Both the position numbers and the translations under genes were made by a program. The notes under the pieces are model-generated. The model did no database searches. It was given only the letters and a program-made list of their open reading frames with translations, and was not told the DNA's origin. A stretch of 13,977 bases of DNA from Vulcanimicrobiia bacterium (GTDB taxonomy: Bacteria > Vulcanimicrobiota > Vulcanimicrobiia > Vulcanimicrobiales > Vulcanimicrobiaceae): positions 1 through 13,977 of the forward strand of contig JANWKW010000075.1 in assembly GCA_025451135.1 (NCBI GenBank), written 5' to 3'. This document shows positions 1 through 6,991 of the stretch, in pieces; the stretch's first letter is position 1; the number at the start of each line of letters is the position of its first letter.

Positions 1-1544
1 TAGTTCATCCGGTTGGCGATGACTTCGATCACGTCGCCGCGCGCCAGGTCGACGCGCAGGCGCTCGCGCGCCAGCTCGCCTTCGACCGCCTCCTGGCCGG
101 CCAGCACGTTTTCCTCGCGGTGCTCCTTGCGGAACCACTGCTTGATCTTGTGCTTGGCGCTGGACATCTTGACGATCGAGAGCCAGTCGAGCGACGGACG
201 CCCGCTCGACTTGTTGACCAGGATCTCGCAGATGTCGCCGTTCGAGAGGGTCGAGTCGAGCGGCACGATGCGGCCGTTGACCTTGGCGCCGACGCAGTGG
301 TTGCCGACGTCGGTGTGCACGGCGAACGCGAAGTCCAGCGGCGTGCCGCCGGCCGGCATGTTGTAGACGTCGCCGCGCGGCGAGAACACGAACACCTGGC
401 TGTCGAACAGATCGAGCTTGAGGTTCTCCATGAACACGCGCGAGTCGCGCATGTCCTTCTGCCATTCGAGCAGGGCGCGCAGCCAGGAGAGCTTGTTCTC
501 GAACTGGTCGGCCTTGCCGCCTTCCTTGTAGCGCCAGTGGGCCGCGATGCCGTACTCGCTGGTGCGATGCATCTCCCAGGTGCGGATCTGCACCTCGAGC
601 GGGTCGCCGTGTGGACCGACGACGGTCGTGTGCAGCGACTGGTACATGTTCGGCTTGGGCATCGCGATGTAGTCTTTGAAGCGCCCCGGCAGCGGCGTCC
701 AGAGCGCGTGCACGGCGCCGAGCGCGGCGTAGCAATCCTTGACCGAGTCCACGATGATCCTGATCGCGGTCAGATCGTAGATGGTCGAGAAGTCGCGGCC
801 CTTCTTGAGCTTGGCGTAGATCGAATAGAAGTGCTTCGGCCGCCCTTGGATCTCGGCGTCGACCTTGAGGCTCGCGAACTCCGTGCGCAGCGAGTCGATC
901 ACGGTCTCGACGTCGGCCTCGCGATCGGCGCGGGTCTTGTTGACGCGCTCGACGATCTCGCGATAGCGCTCCGGATCGAGATATCGCAGGCACAGGTCCT
1001 CGATATCCCACTTGATCTTCCAGATCCCCAGGCGGTGCGCGATCGGCGCGTAGATGTCGAGCGTCTCGCGCGCGATGGCCTGCTGCTTCGCGGGCGAGAG
1101 CGACGAGAGGGTCCGCATGTTGTGCAGGCGGTCGGCCAGCTTGATGATGATGACGCGGATGTCCTTGGCCATCGCCATGAACATCTTGCGGAGGTTCTCG
1201 ACCTGCGCGTCTTCCTTCGACTGGTACGGGATGCGGGTCAGCTTGGTGACGCCGTCGACCAGGCTCGCGATCTCCTCGCCGAACTGGGAAGCGACCTCTT
1301 CGCTCGTGATGGTGGTGTCTTCGACCACGTCGTGCAGCAGCGCGGCGGCGACCGTCTGGCGGTCCATCTCGAGGTCGGCCAGGATGGCGGCGACCGCCAG
1401 CGGATGCTCGATGTAGGACTCGCCCGAAGCGCGGCGCTGGCCGTCGTGGGCGGCCTGGGCCACTTCGTAGACCCGCGTAAGCCACGACCCGTCGAGCGAC
1501 GGGTCGTAGGACTGTACTTTGGCGACGAGGTCCGCGACGGTCAT
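1..1544 (-). CDS. rel: Bifunctional (p)ppGpp synthetase/hydrolase, RelA/SpoT family (3' end cut by window edge)
   Basis: Makes and degrades the alarmone (p)ppGpp in the cytoplasm during the stringent response. The first 514 residues are visible; full-length family members have roughly 700-750. The N-terminal HD hydrolase domain (about 25-180) has H47, H71-D72 and D138, the metal-binding set of active hydrolases. The synthetase domain (about 235-345) has the YSIYAKLKKG stretch, D257 and E317 in EVQIRT. The loop R288-F-K-D291 is the RXKD form of bifunctional Rel/SpoT rather than the EXDD form of synthetase-only RelA. A TGS domain lies at about 384-446. Both catalytic centres look intact. The ATG at 1544 fits the usual family N-terminus, but no strong Shine-Dalgarno precedes it. 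It lies 52 bp downstream of a small secreted-protein gene, itself after apt, echoing the apt-relA linkage of Bacillus. The frame is open to the edge, so the missing end is a window cut. Confidence 0.97.
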   Translation of the reverse strand, partial: MTVADLVAKVQSYDPSLDGSWLTRVYEVAQAAHDGQRRASGESYIEHPLAVAAILADLEMDRQTVAAALLHDVVEDTTITSEEVASQFGEEIASLVDGVTKLTRIPYQSKEDAQVENLRKMFMAMAKDIRVIIIKLADRLHNMRTLSSLSPAKQQAIARETLDIYAPIAHRLGIWKIKWDIEDLCLRYLDPERYREIVERVNKTRADREADVETVIDSLRTEFASLKVDAEIQGRPKHFYSIYAKLKKGRDFSTIYDLTAIRIIVDSVKDCYAALGAVHALWTPLPGRFKDYIAMPKPNMYQSLHTTVVGPHGDPLEVQIRTWEMHRTSEYGIAAHWRYKEGGKADQFENKLSWLRALLEWQKDMRDSRVFMENLKLDLFDSQVFVFSPRGDVYNMPAGGTPLDFAFAVHTDVGNHCVGAKVNGRIVPLDSTLSNGDICEILVNKSSGRPSLDWLSIVKMSSAKHKIKQWFRKEHREENVLAGQEAVEGELARERLRVDLARGDVIEVIANRMN

Positions 1545-1557
1545 AGAGGTAGCTTCT

Positions 1558-1581
1558 ATTCTGCCACACCCGGGCAAGAAT
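1558..1581 (-). promoter_or_regulatory. Hairpin in the rel leader
   Basis: The spacer between the 151-aa gene and rel contains an inverted repeat, ATTCTGCC against GGCAAGAAT on the plus strand. It forms an 8-bp stem with one bulged base and a 7-base loop. No T-run follows on either strand, so it does not look like an intrinsic terminator. It could be an RNA processing or stabilising element in the rel leader, or a protein site. The function is a guess; only the symmetry is seen. Confidence 0.3.
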
Positions 1582-1596
1582 ACCTAACGAAGCGGT

Positions 1597-2052
1597 CTAG
1601 AAGTCGGTCAGGTTGTCGCGGAAGATGATGCCGGCGATCTTGCCGTCGGGCTGGATCGAGAACTGGATGAGGACCGTCCCGCGCGAGCAATGCGCCCGGT
1701 AGACGTAGGTCTTCGTCCCGGGAGGAACGCCGGCGGCGGCCCGGTAGCCGAGCCATTCCATGCTCTGCAGGGAGCCGAGCTGGCTGAGGGCGGCCGAGGT
1801 ATGGGTGACGGCATCCGCGTCGGCTAGCCCGTTGAGCTCGTCGGTGTAGCGGCTCCGGTCGAGCGTCCCGAGCTGCCACGCCACGAACTGCTGGCGCGCC
1901 ACCTTGGTCGCGGCCGGCTCCTCGGGCGGGAGCGGGGTCGGCGCCGGGGTCGGCGTGGCGTGGCCGCGGGCCTGGGCCGGCCGAGGGGCGACGGCCGAGA
2001 AGGCGACCGCGGAGACCGCGACGGCCAACATGAGGGCGACGAAGAAGCGCAT
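1597..2052 (-). CDS. Small secreted protein, possible NTF2/DUF3887-like domain
   Basis: A 151-aa protein with a clear Sec signal peptide (about 1-28, ending AQA) and a Pro/Thr-rich linker at 33-46 (TPTPAPTPLPPEE). A compact alpha+beta domain of about 100 residues follows, with the pattern F-x2-W-x-LG-x-LDRSRY near its start and DGKIAGIIFRDNL near its end. This pattern resembles small NTF2-like/DUF3887-type domains, a tentative family reading. No catalytic residues are evident, and one mature cysteine is present. The gene starts 14 bp after the apt stop and ends 52 bp before rel, so it is probably co-transcribed with both. A secreted protein between two cytoplasmic nucleotide-metabolism genes is unexpected. 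The start is chosen for the signal peptide; no strong ribosome binding site is visible. Confidence 0.85.
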   Translation of the reverse strand: MRFFVALMLAVAVSAVAFSAVAPRPAQARGHATPTPAPTPLPPEEPAATKVARQQFVAWQLGTLDRSRYTDELNGLADADAVTHTSAALSQLGSLQSMEWLGYRAAAGVPPGTKTYVYRAHCSRGTVLIQFSIQPDGKIAGIIFRDNLTDF

Positions 2053-2066
2053 CTGTCTACGAACGC

Positions 2067-2579
2067 TTAGTACGAGATGAACGTTTCGACGGCGACCCCT
2101 TGGAGCGCGTCGCGCCCCTTGAGGGCTTCGAGTTCGATCAGAAACGCGAACGCTTCGACCTGCGCGCCGAGCCGCTCGAGCAGACGCCTGGTCGCCGCCG
2201 CGGTTCCGCCGGTCGCGAGCAAGTCGTCGACCACCAGCACCTTGTCGCCGTTGCCCAGCGCGTCGGCGTGGATCTCGAGCGAGTTGGTGCCGTACTCCAA
2301 CGCGTACGACTCAGAAAGCTTGCTGTACGGCAGTTTTCCGGGCTTGCGCACCGGCACGAAGCCGGCGCCGATCGCGTAGGCGAGCGGCGCGCCCAGCATG
2401 TAGCCGCGCGCTTCGATGCCGACGACGTAGTCGATACCCCGACCCTTGAAACGGTCGACGAACAGGTCGATCGCCTCCTTGAAACCTTGCTTATCCTTCA
2501 GTAACGGGGTAATGTCACGGAAAAGGATCCCGGGGATCGGAAAATCCGGGATAGCACGAATAAGTGTTTCGATAGCCAC
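2067..2579 (-). CDS. apt: Adenine phosphoribosyltransferase
   Basis: Salvages adenine: adenine + PRPP gives AMP + pyrophosphate, in the cytoplasm. The protein has 170 residues, the usual bacterial length. Hallmarks are the N-terminal FPIPGILFRDITPLL (13-27), the IEARGYMLGAP segment (55-65), RKPGKLPY (78-85) and the PRPP-binding loop VVDDLLATGGT (116-126). The start is a GTG at 2579; family alignment places the N-terminus there, although the frame stays open upstream to 3089, antisense to the next genes. The Shine-Dalgarno is weak. It is the first gene of a minus-strand group apt / secreted protein / rel. A 69-bp gap separates it from the divergent 98-aa gene and must hold promoters for both directions. 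Confidence 0.96.
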   Translation of the reverse strand: MAIETLIRAIPDFPIPGILFRDITPLLKDKQGFKEAIDLFVDRFKGRGIDYVVGIEARGYMLGAPLAYAIGAGFVPVRKPGKLPYSKLSESYALEYGTNSLEIHADALGNGDKVLVVDDLLATGGTAAATRRLLERLGAQVEAFAFLIELEALKGRDALQGVAVETFISY

Positions 2580-2636
2580 GGGCCGGGGATTCCGTGGGAA
2601 CGGTCGACTCGCCTGTTCGGCTGGTCCGATAGTGGG

Positions 2637-2642
2637 AAAGGA
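2637..2642 (+). promoter_or_regulatory. Ribosome binding site of the 98-aa gene
   Basis: AAAGGA lies 6 bases before the ATG at 2649. It is one of the clearest Shine-Dalgarno sequences in the window and supports this small gene as real. Confidence 0.7.
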
Positions 2643-2648
2643 ACCACC

Positions 2649-2945
2649 ATGAAACAGAGACTGCTCGCCGCAGCCCTCGCCCTGTCCATGACGGGTGGGA
2701 TGGTCGCCCCGGCCTTGGCCGATGGAGCAGCCACCACGCGGAACATCATCCTGCTCGGCGCGGCCGCCGGGGTGCTGGTCACCAATTACAACCATAAGGT
2801 CCGCGCGAAGCGGGCCGAACAGCAAGAGACGACCCGCCGGCAGACGGCGTACCGCACCTGGTTCTACCAGAAGTACAACTACTACCCGACGTACGATCAG
2901 TTCAAGAAATGGTACTACCAAACGTACGGTGTCGATCCCGGATAG
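2649..2945 (+). CDS. Small tyrosine-rich secreted or anchored protein with internal repeat
   Basis: A 98-aa protein I cannot assign to a named family. Residues 1-24 form a Sec signal peptide (ending APALA). A hydrophobic stretch at 33-45 (IILLGAAAGVLVT) could be a second membrane segment or a buried helix. It is followed by a highly charged helix (50-66, KVRAKRAEQQ). The C-terminus is rich in Tyr and Trp and contains two copies, 17 residues apart, of the pattern W-x-YQ-x-Y-x3-P: W71 to P80 and W88 to P97. The gene has a good ribosome binding site and is followed by a strong intrinsic terminator, so it can be its own transcription unit. The repeated aromatic motif suggests a binding or surface-interaction role; this is inference. 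Confidence 0.85.
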   Translation: MKQRLLAAALALSMTGGMVAPALADGAATTRNIILLGAAAGVLVTNYNHKVRAKRAEQQETTRRQTAYRTWFYQKYNYYPTYDQFKKWYYQTYGVDPG

Positions 2946-3765
2946 CACCCCCATCCGCCGCGTAAGGGCCGAGGCATCCGCACCCGGATGGCTCGGCCTT
3001 TTCTTCGGCGAGACCGACGACCGACGCCGCCTGACGGTGGCGTTCGCGTTCGCCATCGCGCTCGTCGCGATCGGCGCGCAGATCTTCATCGCGCTCTTCG
3101 ATCGCGCGCCTCAACCCGAGGAGACGGTCGCCAAAGCGCTGGTCGTGACGATCTCCGCGAAACCCACGCCGAAGCCGACCCCGAAACCGACGCCCAAGCC
3201 GACCCCGACCGTCCGGCCCCGCATCCTCGCGCAGATCGTCGATCCCGGGAAGTCGGCCGCCAAAGAGATCGTGAAGAAGCCGGCCGCCAATCGCCCGAAG
3301 GTCGTCAGCAAGTACCATCTCAAGCCGGTCGCGGCCGTACCGGTCGGCGGTCAGGGCGCGGGCGCCGGGAGCAAAGGCACCGTCGGCAGCCTCGGCAACG
3401 GCGGTCACGGCACCGGCGCGAGCAATGCGGGCAACGGAAGCGGCGGCGCCTGCGGCGTCATCGATTTCGCCGACCCGAACGCCGCGAGCTACGACGCGAC
3501 CAGCGGACTCTACATCTACGACGGCATCGAGATGACCGTGCACTATGCCGACGGGCACGCCGAGACCGTGACGCTCGACTACCCGTGGCACTATCGCAAC
3601 CCCGCGATGGACCCGTTCAAGCATGCCGACGCGCCGATCCTCTTCCAGTTCCCGCCGAAGCCGATGCGCGCCGGCGAGCCGCCGCTCGTGCAGTACGTGA
3701 TGCAGCACGAAGACGCGATGGGCGACATCACGCTCTCGGCCTGCCCGAACACGCAGCCGCTCTAG
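2929..3765 (+). CDS. TonB-like anchored periplasmic protein (start uncertain)
   Basis: If read from GTG 2929 (278 aa), there is a short basic cytoplasmic N-terminus and one transmembrane helix at about 36-57. Four KPTP repeats follow (78-93), then a basic/proline segment, a Gly/Ser/Asn-rich flexible stretch (140-174) and a C-terminal domain (175-278) whose only two cysteines, C175 and C272, could form a disulfide. Anchor plus Pro-Lys spacer plus periplasmic domain is the TonB/TolA plan, but I see no typical TonB C-terminal motif and no ExbB/ExbD nearby. GTG 2929 overlaps the previous gene by 17 bp and lacks a clear ribosome binding site. The only later in-frame GTG before the helix is 3037, just after an intrinsic terminator. 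The charged segment just before the helix (FFGETDDRRRLT) reads like real protein, which favours the longer form. Confidence 0.78.
   Translation: MSIPDSTPIRRVRAEASAPGWLGLFFGETDDRRRLTVAFAFAIALVAIGAQIFIALFDRAPQPEETVAKALVVTISAKPTPKPTPKPTPKPTPTVRPRILAQIVDPGKSAAKEIVKKPAANRPKVVSKYHLKPVAAVPVGGQGAGAGSKGTVGSLGNGGHGTGASNAGNGSGGACGVIDFADPNAASYDATSGLYIYDGIEMTVHYADGHAETVTLDYPWHYRNPAMDPFKHADAPILFQFPPKPMRAGEPPLVQYVMQHEDAMGDITLSACPNTQPL
2964..3003 (+). terminator. Rho-independent terminator after the 98-aa gene
   Basis: GGCCGAG (2967-2973) pairs perfectly with CTCGGCC (2992-2998). After one G/G mismatch, CATCCG (2975-2980) pairs with CGGATG (2985-2990) around a 4-base loop. TTTTCTT follows directly, and AAG before the stem can extend the pairing into the T-run. 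It is the best terminator in the window, 19 bp after the 98-aa stop. It also lies within the 5' part of the longest reading of the next gene. Confidence 0.85.
3160..3207 (+). repeat. Four 12-bp units encoding KPTP
   Basis: Four in-frame, slightly diverged 12-base units encode Lys-Pro-Thr-Pro four times in the spacer of the TonB-like protein. Synonymous changes among the units suggest selection for the peptide rather than very recent slippage. Confidence 0.85.
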
Positions 3766-3766
3766 C

Positions 3767-3806
3767 GGCCGGCATCGCCCGACGCACCAGGCGACGCCCG
3801 CCGGCC
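3767..3806 (+). terminator. GC hairpin after the TonB-like gene (weak terminator candidate)
   Basis: GGCCGGC (3767-3773), directly after the stop codon, pairs with GCCGGCC (3800-3806). An inner CGCC/GGCG pairing adds a second stem. There is no T-run, so it is a stable 3'-end hairpin rather than a convincing intrinsic terminator. Confidence 0.35.
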
Positions 3807-3822
3807 CGGCTAAGCAGGCCGC

Positions 3823-4857
3823 ATGAGCGTCACGTTCGCAAGCGACAACAACGCACCGATCGCGCCCGCCGTGCTGCGCGCGATCTCCGCCGCCAACGTA
3901 GGCGACGCGGTCGGCTACGGGCACGATCCGGACACCGAACGCGCGACCGCGCGCTTCCGCGAGATCTTCGGCGCGGATACCGGCGTCTATCTCGCGTTCA
4001 ACGGCACCGGCGCGAACGTGATGATCTTCGGCGCGACGCTGCGCTCGTTCGAGGCGGTCCTGGCGCCCGCGACCGCGCATCTCAACACCGACGAATGCGG
4101 CGCGCTCGAACGCATCACCGGCTGCAAGATCCTGCCGGTCGCGACCGGCGCGGACGGCAAGCTGACGCCCGCGCTGCTGCAGCCGTATCTCGGGCACGGC
4201 GGCGACGCCCATCACGTGACCCCGCGCGCCGTCTCGATCTCGCAGGCGACCGAGTTCGGAACCGTCTACACGCTCGACGAACTGCGCGCGCTCTGCGAGG
4301 TCGCGCACGCGCACGGCCTGTTCGTGCACGTCGACGGCGCCCGCATCGCCAACGCCGCCGTCGCGCTGGGCGCGGGCCTGCGCGAGTCGACCCGCGACTG
4401 CGGCGTCGACGTGCTCACCTTCGGCGGCACCAAGAACGGGCTGATGGGCGGCGAGGCGGTGCTCTTCTTCGACGAAGCCCTGCACGGCGGCGCGGCCGAA
4501 CACGCCCGCAAGCAGACCACCCAGCTGGCCTCGAAGATGCGCTTCATCGCCGCCCAGTTCGAAGCGCTGCTGACGGGCGATCTGTGGCGCTCCAACGCCG
4601 CGCATGCCAACGCGATGACCGCACGGCTGGCCGAGCGCGTGGCCGCGATCCCCGGCATCGAGATCACCCGCGCGGTCGAGACCAACGCGATCTTCGCGAG
4701 CCTCGCGCCGGCCGCGATCGCACGCGCGCAGGCCGAGTACTTCTTCTACACCTTCGATCGCTCGCGGCCCGAAGTGCGCTGGATGACCTCCTTCGCGACC
4801 CGCGAGCAGGACGTCGACGCCTTTGCCGACGCCCTCGAACGGGCCGTCTCTAGGTAG
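3823..4857 (+). CDS. ltaE: Low-specificity L-threonine aldolase family, PLP-dependent
   Basis: Predicted to cleave L-threonine or L-allo-threonine to glycine and acetaldehyde using pyridoxal phosphate, in the cytoplasm. At 344 aa it has the usual length of the beta-eliminating lyase/threonine aldolase fold. Family marks are the N-terminal FASDNNAPIAPAVL (5-18), the GTGAN cofactor loop (61-65), H86 in AHLNTDECGA (ring-stacking histidine position), HVDGAR with D171 (pyridine nitrogen partner) and the Schiff-base lysine K204 in FGGTKNGLMGG. All key residues are present. It starts 57 bp after the TonB-like gene and ends 32 bp before the secretin, with no evident functional link to either. Substrate stereospecificity cannot be read from sequence. 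Confidence 0.93.
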   Translation: MSVTFASDNNAPIAPAVLRAISAANVGDAVGYGHDPDTERATARFREIFGADTGVYLAFNGTGANVMIFGATLRSFEAVLAPATAHLNTDECGALERITGCKILPVATGADGKLTPALLQPYLGHGGDAHHVTPRAVSISQATEFGTVYTLDELRALCEVAHAHGLFVHVDGARIANAAVALGAGLRESTRDCGVDVLTFGGTKNGLMGGEAVLFFDEALHGGAAEHARKQTTQLASKMRFIAAQFEALLTGDLWRSNAAHANAMTARLAERVAAIPGIEITRAVETNAIFASLAPAAIARAQAEYFFYTFDRSRPEVRWMTSFATREQDVDAFADALERAVSR

Positions 4858-4889
4858 TCTGGCGCCCGGCGGCTAAGTGGGCCCGGGTA

Positions 4890-6374
4890 ATGAAGCTTCG
4901 CCTCGTCTCAACGGCGCTCGCCTTGATGCTGGCCTTGGCCGGCATAGCTCCGGCCCGCGCGGCCGACCCGGTCCTCATGACGGTCCACAGCGCCGCGTCC
5001 GGGGACGGAAGCGTCCGTATCACGCTGACGTTCGACGGCCCGGCGCCGATGACGCGGATCGTGCACAGCCCCGGCAACATGGTGCACGTCGTCTTCCTAG
5101 GCGCGCACGTGCAGCCGAACGGCCATCCGGTCGTCCCGCCGGGCGGTGAGGTGCGAGGCGGCACGTTCAACGACTTCGCCGGCATCGGCTTCCGCCTCGA
5201 CGTCGCGCTCAAGCAGAAGGTCGACGTACGCACCGAGACGCTGCCCGGCGCGCGCACGATCGTCGTGCACATCGCGGCCGTCCATTCGGATGCCGAGGCG
5301 AAGGTCCCCGAACCGTCGCCGACGGCCCCGACGCAGACCGTCGTCGTCCCGCTCTCGTACGCCGACGTCGGTGAGGTCGCCGGGATCCTGGTCAAGGAAT
5401 CGCCGGTCACGTCCCTGGACGGATTCAATCCGCAATCGCCGTTCGCGGCACCGACGCCCAATCCGAACGGCGGCAGCAGCAGCTTCGCGAACCCGAAGAC
5501 GCCCACATACGTCACCTTGCCGACCGCGAACATCATGACGAAGGACGTGCCGGGCGGCAAGAAGCTCGACGAGCACGTCGCGGTCGACCGCCGCTTGAAC
5601 GCGATCGTCCTGACCGGGACGCCCGACGAACTCGCGGCGTATCGCCGCATCATCGCGCTGGTCGACGTGCCCGAGCCGAGCATCCTGATCGAGTCCGAGA
5701 TCGTCGAGCTGACGGAGACCGGCGCCAGCAGCCTCGGCCTGGACTTCTCGCCGGGCGGCGCGCCGCTCGCGAGCGCCTCGTCGACGCTGGTCTCCGGTAG
5801 TAGGGCGGCTTCGACGATCGCCTTGCAGGTCAAGCTCAATGCGCTCGCAGAGAAGGGCGCGGCCAAGATCCTGGCGCGCCCGCGCATCCTCACGCTCAAC
5901 GGACGCACGGCCGCGATCCTGAGCGGCGAAGCGGTTCCGATCGTCAACACCTTGCTCGTGCCGAGCGGCGCCGGGACGATCATCGAGAATCAGGTGCAGT
6001 ACATCAACGTCGGCGTGAGCCTGCAGATCCTTCCGCGCGTCTCGCAGGACGGACACGTGACGGCGCAGGTCTTCTCGGAGGTCTCGAGCATCATCGACTA
6101 CGTCGGCAGCGCGCCGCGCATCGCGGTGCGGCAAGGGCTCACGTCGGGCATCGTGGCGGACGGCGAATCGCTGCTGGTCGGCGGACTGATGCAGCAGACC
6201 GAGATCACCAGCCTCGCGAAGGTCCCGGGGTTGGGCGACATCCCGCTGCTCGGCGTGCTCTTCAAGAACTCGCAGAACAGCGCCCAGACCACCAATCTCT
6301 ACCTGGTCATCACGCCGCACATCCTGACGACCCGCACGATGCCGCCGGCACCGGTCATCCCGGCGTCGCCGTAG
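4890..6374 (+). CDS. Outer-membrane secretin (PilQ/GspD family), compact
   Basis: A 494-aa protein with a Sec signal peptide (1-24 or 25). An N-terminal beta-rich domain (about 28-132) could be AMIN-like. The region 153-265 looks like a secretin N1/NolW domain: it begins VVVPLSYADVGEVAGIL, has a Gly/Ser/Asn-rich insert at about 185-205, and ends with NAIVLTGTPDELAAYRRII. The secretin channel domain spans about 270-480, with RPRILTLNGRTAAIL and the signature VPGLGDIPLLGVLF at 445-458, ending near LYLVITPHIL. Such proteins form the outer-membrane gate of type IV pili, type II secretion or competence machinery. It is short for PilQ, and no pilM-P, gsp or ATPase gene lies in the window. No strong ribosome binding site is seen. 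The last 20 bp overlap the tail of a convergent lipoprotein gene. Confidence 0.93.
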   Translation: MKLRLVSTALALMLALAGIAPARAADPVLMTVHSAASGDGSVRITLTFDGPAPMTRIVHSPGNMVHVVFLGAHVQPNGHPVVPPGGEVRGGTFNDFAGIGFRLDVALKQKVDVRTETLPGARTIVVHIAAVHSDAEAKVPEPSPTAPTQTVVVPLSYADVGEVAGILVKESPVTSLDGFNPQSPFAAPTPNPNGGSSSFANPKTPTYVTLPTANIMTKDVPGGKKLDEHVAVDRRLNAIVLTGTPDELAAYRRIIALVDVPEPSILIESEIVELTETGASSLGLDFSPGGAPLASASSTLVSGSRAASTIALQVKLNALAEKGAAKILARPRILTLNGRTAAILSGEAVPIVNTLLVPSGAGTIIENQVQYINVGVSLQILPRVSQDGHVTAQVFSEVSSIIDYVGSAPRIAVRQGLTSGIVADGESLLVGGLMQQTEITSLAKVPGLGDIPLLGVLFKNSQNSAQTTNLYLVITPHILTTRTMPPAPVIPASP

Positions 6375-6954
6375 CGGCGCTCGTCACCGCCTGGTTGAGA
6401 CGCAGTTCGATGGTCGCGCCGGCGGGAACGACGATGTCGGTCTTGATCGCTTGCGAGGCGGCGTAACCGCCGAGCGCGCCCAGCATCGCGTGGCCCTTGC
6501 CCACGTGTTTGCCCACCATCGCGCCGCCGATCATCATGCCGATCGTGCGCAGGTGATGGCTCTTGGGATCGAACTCGCGCTGCGAGACGATCGCCGCGTC
6601 GACCGGCTCTTTGGTGCCGTCGGCCAGCCGGATGTCGTCGAAGACCAGCGTCATGTTCGGCTTGCGCAACGGCGCCGCCGAGACCACGCCGACCACGTGT
6701 CCGTCGATGGTCGCGCCGGCCAGCGGACCGCCCTTGGTCTCGGTCAGCGCGAACGTGTCGCCGTCCTTGCTCGTCCTCGCCCCGAGCCCGTTGGAGAGCT
6801 TTCCGAAGAACGGCGCGCCGGCCGGCGCGACGACCGCACCCGGCGGCACGGTCGCGCTGCCGACGGCGTTCTGCACCGTGATGTTGCCGGCACTATGCCC
6901 GCACGCGGTCAGAAGAACGGCCGCGGCGGCGGCGATACAAAGACGATTTTTCAT
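6355..6954 (-). CDS. Lipoprotein with beta domain and glycine-zipper segment
   Basis: A 199-aa protein with a lipoprotein signal: basic start, hydrophobic run and lipobox L15-T-A-C18. The middle region (about 46-130) is beta-rich, with a pattern reminiscent of VirB10/TrbI-type barrels (GATIDGHVVGVV, then LVFDDIRLADGTKEPVDAAI). Residues 139-163 form a Gly-rich stretch with GxxxG spacing (MMIGGAMVGKHVGKG), typical of membrane-inserting or oligomerising glycine zippers. A final beta segment (IVVPAGATIELRLNQ) follows. I do not recognise a named family. The ATG at 6954 fits the signal peptide; the ribosome binding site is weak. It converges with the secretin, overlapping by 20 bp, and diverges from the OPT transporter across 37 bp. 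A partnership with the secretin is possible but unproven. Confidence 0.88.
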   Translation of the reverse strand: MKNRLCIAAAAAVLLTACGHSAGNITVQNAVGSATVPPGAVVAPAGAPFFGKLSNGLGARTSKDGDTFALTETKGGPLAGATIDGHVVGVVSAAPLRKPNMTLVFDDIRLADGTKEPVDAAIVSQREFDPKSHHLRTIGMMIGGAMVGKHVGKGHAMLGALGGYAASQAIKTDIVVPAGATIELRLNQAVTSAATATPG

Positions 6955-6991
6955 GCCGGGGCTTTCGGTCGGCGCGCCGAAGGCGCCTCTC

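Noticed and set aside
120..1628. 502-codon open frame on the plus strand
   Set aside because: It is antisense to rel, whose catalytic motifs are all intact on the minus strand. The product is Arg/Asp/Val-rich without domains, as expected from GC-rich third positions.
2580..3089. Upstream extension of apt in the same frame
   Set aside because: The added sequence does not fit the family N-terminus and runs antisense to the 98-aa and TonB-like genes. Apt homology begins at the GTG at 2579.
3160..3207. Short tandem repeat considered as a CRISPR or regulatory repeat
   Set aside because: It is 12-bp in-frame units coding for a KPTP spacer, with no unique spacers between copies.
2902..4853. Long open frames on both strands (567 codons minus, 621 codons plus)
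   Set aside because: They lie across the TonB-like and threonine aldolase genes in other frames and have Arg-rich, low-complexity products with no motif or signal.
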